A DNA stretch of 7,965 nucleotides, taken from NCBI GenBank assembly GCA_035362115.1, contig DAOSDD010000208.1, forward strand, positions 1 to 7,965, read 5' to 3'. The stretch is from DUMC01 sp035362115 (lineage in GTDB: Bacteria > Bacillota > Clostridia > Acetivibrionales > DUMC01). Positions 6,289 to 7,965 of this stretch are shown here, in pieces (the stretch's first letter is position 1; the number at the start of each line of letters is the position of its first letter). Both the position numbers and the translations under genes were made by a program. Under the pieces are notes generated by a model. It was given only the letters and a program-made list of their open reading frames with translations, searched no databases and had not been told where the DNA came from.

Positions 6289-6540
6289 CAGAACCTCCTT
6301 AAAAATGGGGAAACTCAAATCAATAAAACCTTGTATTATTCGCTTTGCTGGAATATAATTGTAATAGAAATATCCTGTATTTTGACCGGCGTTGTACATA
6401 CTAAGAATAACATTATTAAGTATCTACAGCAAAAACGCAGCAAAAGAATAAAACACAGCAAGAGAATAAAACACTATAATTTTGAATTTCATTTAAATAG
6501 AACACGCCTTGCAAAATCATTTTTGTGTTATATCTAACAA
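6289..6540 (+). other. Stretch without a recognised gene; open frame continuing from the BlaI-type gene
   Basis: The BlaI frame stays open from just after its stop to a TAA at 6535-6537. A possible TTG start at 6331 would give 68 aa: a hydrophobic segment (LYYSLCWNIIVIEISCILTG), then a very basic tail. There is no ribosome site before the TTG and I recognise no family. It does not resemble the missing BlaI C-terminus or the start of a BlaR1/M56 protease. It may be part of an unrelated gene joined by deletion, or non-coding. TATAAT at 6475-6480 has no good -35 partner. No terminator is seen after the BlaI-type gene. Confidence 0.3.
6439..6474 (+). repeat. 18-bp direct tandem repeat, two copies
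   Basis: AGCAAAAGAATAAAACAC (6439-6456) is followed directly by AGCAAGAGAATAAAACAC (6457-6474), with one mismatch. As 18 is a multiple of three, it duplicates the residues SKRIKH in the open frame described above without shifting it. It is probably a slippage duplication. Confidence 0.8.
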
Positions 6541-6561
6541 GAAAAGAAAATTAATATTCAG

Positions 6562-6574
6562 AAAGGATAGTATG
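6562..6574 (+). promoter_or_regulatory. Ribosome site plus ATG out of frame with the regulator gene
   Basis: AAAGGA (6562-6567) is followed 4 nt later by ATG at 6572-6574, the normal layout of a gene start. That ATG reads ATG-ATT-TAG and stops at once. The regulator frame, one base off, is open from 6571 and reads DLVVTTTSYKVIM before ATG 6610. One extra base after ATG 6572 would join them. Confidence 0.5.
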
Positions 6575-6609
6575 ATTTAGTTGTTACAACTACATCGTAC
6601 AAGGTTATT

Positions 6610-7965
6610 ATGGAGCAGGAAAAAAACCGTAAAGCCGAGCCGCATTATTATTCCGACAGGCTTAAACACAACTTGTCAAAGATACGCTTTGTACCTGCCA
6701 CTGTTGTCGAGGCTCCATCTGGCTATGGCAAGACTACAGCGGTACGTGATTATTTAGAGGCAATGCTTCCCCAAGGTACGCCTGTTTATTGGTTTACTGC
6801 AACAAATGAAGTGCCTGCTGCAAGTTTTAAGCGTTTTTGCCGGGAGATTGAGAAGATTGACAGCCATGCTGGTAAACGCCTTCTCAGAATTGAATTTCCA
6901 AGCGCTGCCACAATTGGTGAAGCAATAGATGCTCTAAGGTCCATCCGATGTATGCATGAAACCTATCTTGTTCTTGATAATTTCCAGTTTTTAGACGAAG
7001 TATTGCCACCTGCTTTTTTTGCTGCCCTTTTAGAGCATGGCGGTGCAGGCTTACATATTATCGTCGTGACCCAAATGCTCAAGCGAAATATGCTTGCTGT
7101 CATTGCAGGTCATGGGGTTTTACACATTACTGCAGCCGATTTGCGTCTGAATGTCGAGGACATCTGCCGCTATTATGCCCTTGTGGATGTGAATATTACC
7201 CAGGAAGAAGCGGAGAATGTGGCATATTACACTGAAGGCTGGATCATCGCCGTCTATTTACAGCTTTGCGCTTTCCGGGAAACAGGCACATTCTCTAATG
7301 CACCTGGTATTCTGGTTCATATGGAGCATTTGATATGGAATACATTAACCGAAGCACAGCAAACCTTTCTTTTATACCTGTCACCGTTTGAGATGATTAC
7401 TGTACAACAGGCAAGTTGCCTAATAGGGCGCGATGTGCTGCCCGAGTACGCTTGGGATGTACTGGGGAGTCCGTTCATCCAATATGATCCAGTAAAGCGG
7501 TGCTATGAATTACACAGCATTCTGATCGATTTGCTGGTTCAGAAGCGTAGTGACCGTGGGTCCGCATTTGAACGTAAATGTTTGTTGCAGGCGGGAGATT
7601 TTTGTAGAGACGATGGCCAAATTGCAGCAGCGTTGGGTTTTTATGTGCAAGTTGGAGATTATGAGCGCATGCTTTCGCTTGATCTCTCACATATGACTTT
7701 TGAAACAGTCAACGGTGCATCTTTTGATAAGCTGGCTCTTGATATAGCAATGAATTGCCCCTCAGACTTGAAAAAGGCTCATATTATGAACATGCTCCGA
7801 ATTGCATGGACGCTTCTTACTTTTGGGATAAACGATGCGTTCGAAGCACTGATGGATGAGTTACACACAATGCTTCATGCCGGAGACAAGGTGTTGCCGT
7901 ATTGCTCCAGTCGGAACGCCGATTCGCAGCTGCTAGGCGAGTGGCTGCTTCTTTCTTCATATAGA
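6610..7965 (+). CDS. MalT/LuxR-type (STAND NTPase) transcriptional activator, N-terminal part, cut by window end
   Basis: A 452-codon frame runs open to the last base; full proteins of this type are about 800-900 aa, ending in a LuxR helix-turn-helix not visible here. Walker A is APSGYGKTT (residues 35-43 from ATG 6610). Walker B is YLVLDNFQF (D123, followed by Asn). A later strand IIVVTQ carries Gln where relatives usually have Arg. The HITAADLRLNVEDICRYY and TEGWIIAVYLQL blocks typical of the MalT NTPase/winged-helix arm then follow, with an alpha-helical repeat region beginning after about residue 300. Such proteins sense a ligand or partner and activate transcription in an ATP-dependent way. 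AAGG (6601-6604) is a weak ribosome site 5 nt before ATG 6610. The frame continues upstream to 6571 with family-like residues, so the true start was probably at 6572 before a 1-nt loss. GC is visibly higher than in the transporter genes. Target genes are unknown. Confidence 0.85.
   Translation, partial: MEQEKNRKAEPHYYSDRLKHNLSKIRFVPATVVEAPSGYGKTTAVRDYLEAMLPQGTPVYWFTATNEVPAASFKRFCREIEKIDSHAGKRLLRIEFPSAATIGEAIDALRSIRCMHETYLVLDNFQFLDEVLPPAFFAALLEHGGAGLHIIVVTQMLKRNMLAVIAGHGVLHITAADLRLNVEDICRYYALVDVNITQEEAENVAYYTEGWIIAVYLQLCAFRETGTFSNAPGILVHMEHLIWNTLTEAQQTFLLYLSPFEMITVQQASCLIGRDVLPEYAWDVLGSPFIQYDPVKRCYELHSILIDLLVQKRSDRGSAFERKCLLQAGDFCRDDGQIAAALGFYVQVGDYERMLSLDLSHMTFETVNGASFDKLALDIAMNCPSDLKKAHIMNMLRIAWTLLTFGINDAFEALMDELHTMLHAGDKVLPYCSSRNADSQLLGEWLLLSSYR

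Noticed and set aside
6289..6540. BlaR1/M56 sensor protease following the BlaI-type repressor
   Set aside because: The hydrophobic segment does not match the M56 N-terminus, no zinc motif is present, and the frame ends after about 80 codons.
7475..7690. 71-codon - strand open frame inside the MalT/LuxR-type gene
   Set aside because: Fully antisense to a well-supported coding frame, with no start signals.

Overview
The window looks like chromosome from a low-GC, Gram-positive anaerobe of the Clostridia, most likely Lachnospiraceae-like. The grounds are AT-rich genes with strong AGGAGG-type ribosome sites, a lipoprotein-type solute-binding protein, a BlaI/MecI-type regulator, and a large MalT/LuxR-type regulator of the kind common in that group. 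The assignment is by resemblance only.

Bases 1-5639 hold one sugar-type uptake operon on the + strand: the 3' part of a PfkB-family kinase, a double-domain RbsA-like ATPase, two different RbsC-like permeases, a LsrB/RhaS-like binding lipoprotein, and a small cupin resembling ureidoglycolate lyase (AllA). The first four genes are 14 nt apart or overlap, which suggests translational coupling. A 156-nt AT-rich gap precedes the binding-protein start. It holds a possible promoter, three 15-bp tandem repeats and two mutually exclusive hairpins, which would let the binding protein be expressed separately from the membrane parts. The likely logic is capture by the lipoprotein, import through a two-permease channel powered by the ATPase, and phosphorylation by the kinase. 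The substrate is not evident. Gene order ATPase-permease-permease-binding protein matches lsrACDB, but the residues that bind AI-2 do not appear to be kept.

Bases 5640-5994 hold no intact gene. They contain a possible gene-end remnant (5651-5794), a convincing intrinsic terminator (5826-5871), and a promoter region with two 19-bp dyads before the next gene.

Bases 5995-6288 encode a BlaI/MecI-type winged-helix repressor that lacks the usual C-terminal dimerisation helices. No BlaR1/M56 partner follows. Its reading frame stays open past the stop to 6537, coding for unrecognised, partly hydrophobic sequence with an 18-bp tandem repeat.

From 6610 (frame open from 6571) to the window edge runs a long open frame for the N-terminal NTPase part of a MalT/LuxR-type (STAND) transcription activator. 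It is cut by the window end, so its DNA-binding end is not visible. Its best ribosome site leads to an ATG in the wrong frame, as if one base had been lost at the start codon.

No RNA gene, CRISPR array or complete insertion sequence was seen. The strongest leads are the uncharacterised transporter-kinase-cupin locus, the one-sided degeneration of the ATPase, the repeat/hairpin leader of the binding protein, and the pair of damaged-looking regulators.
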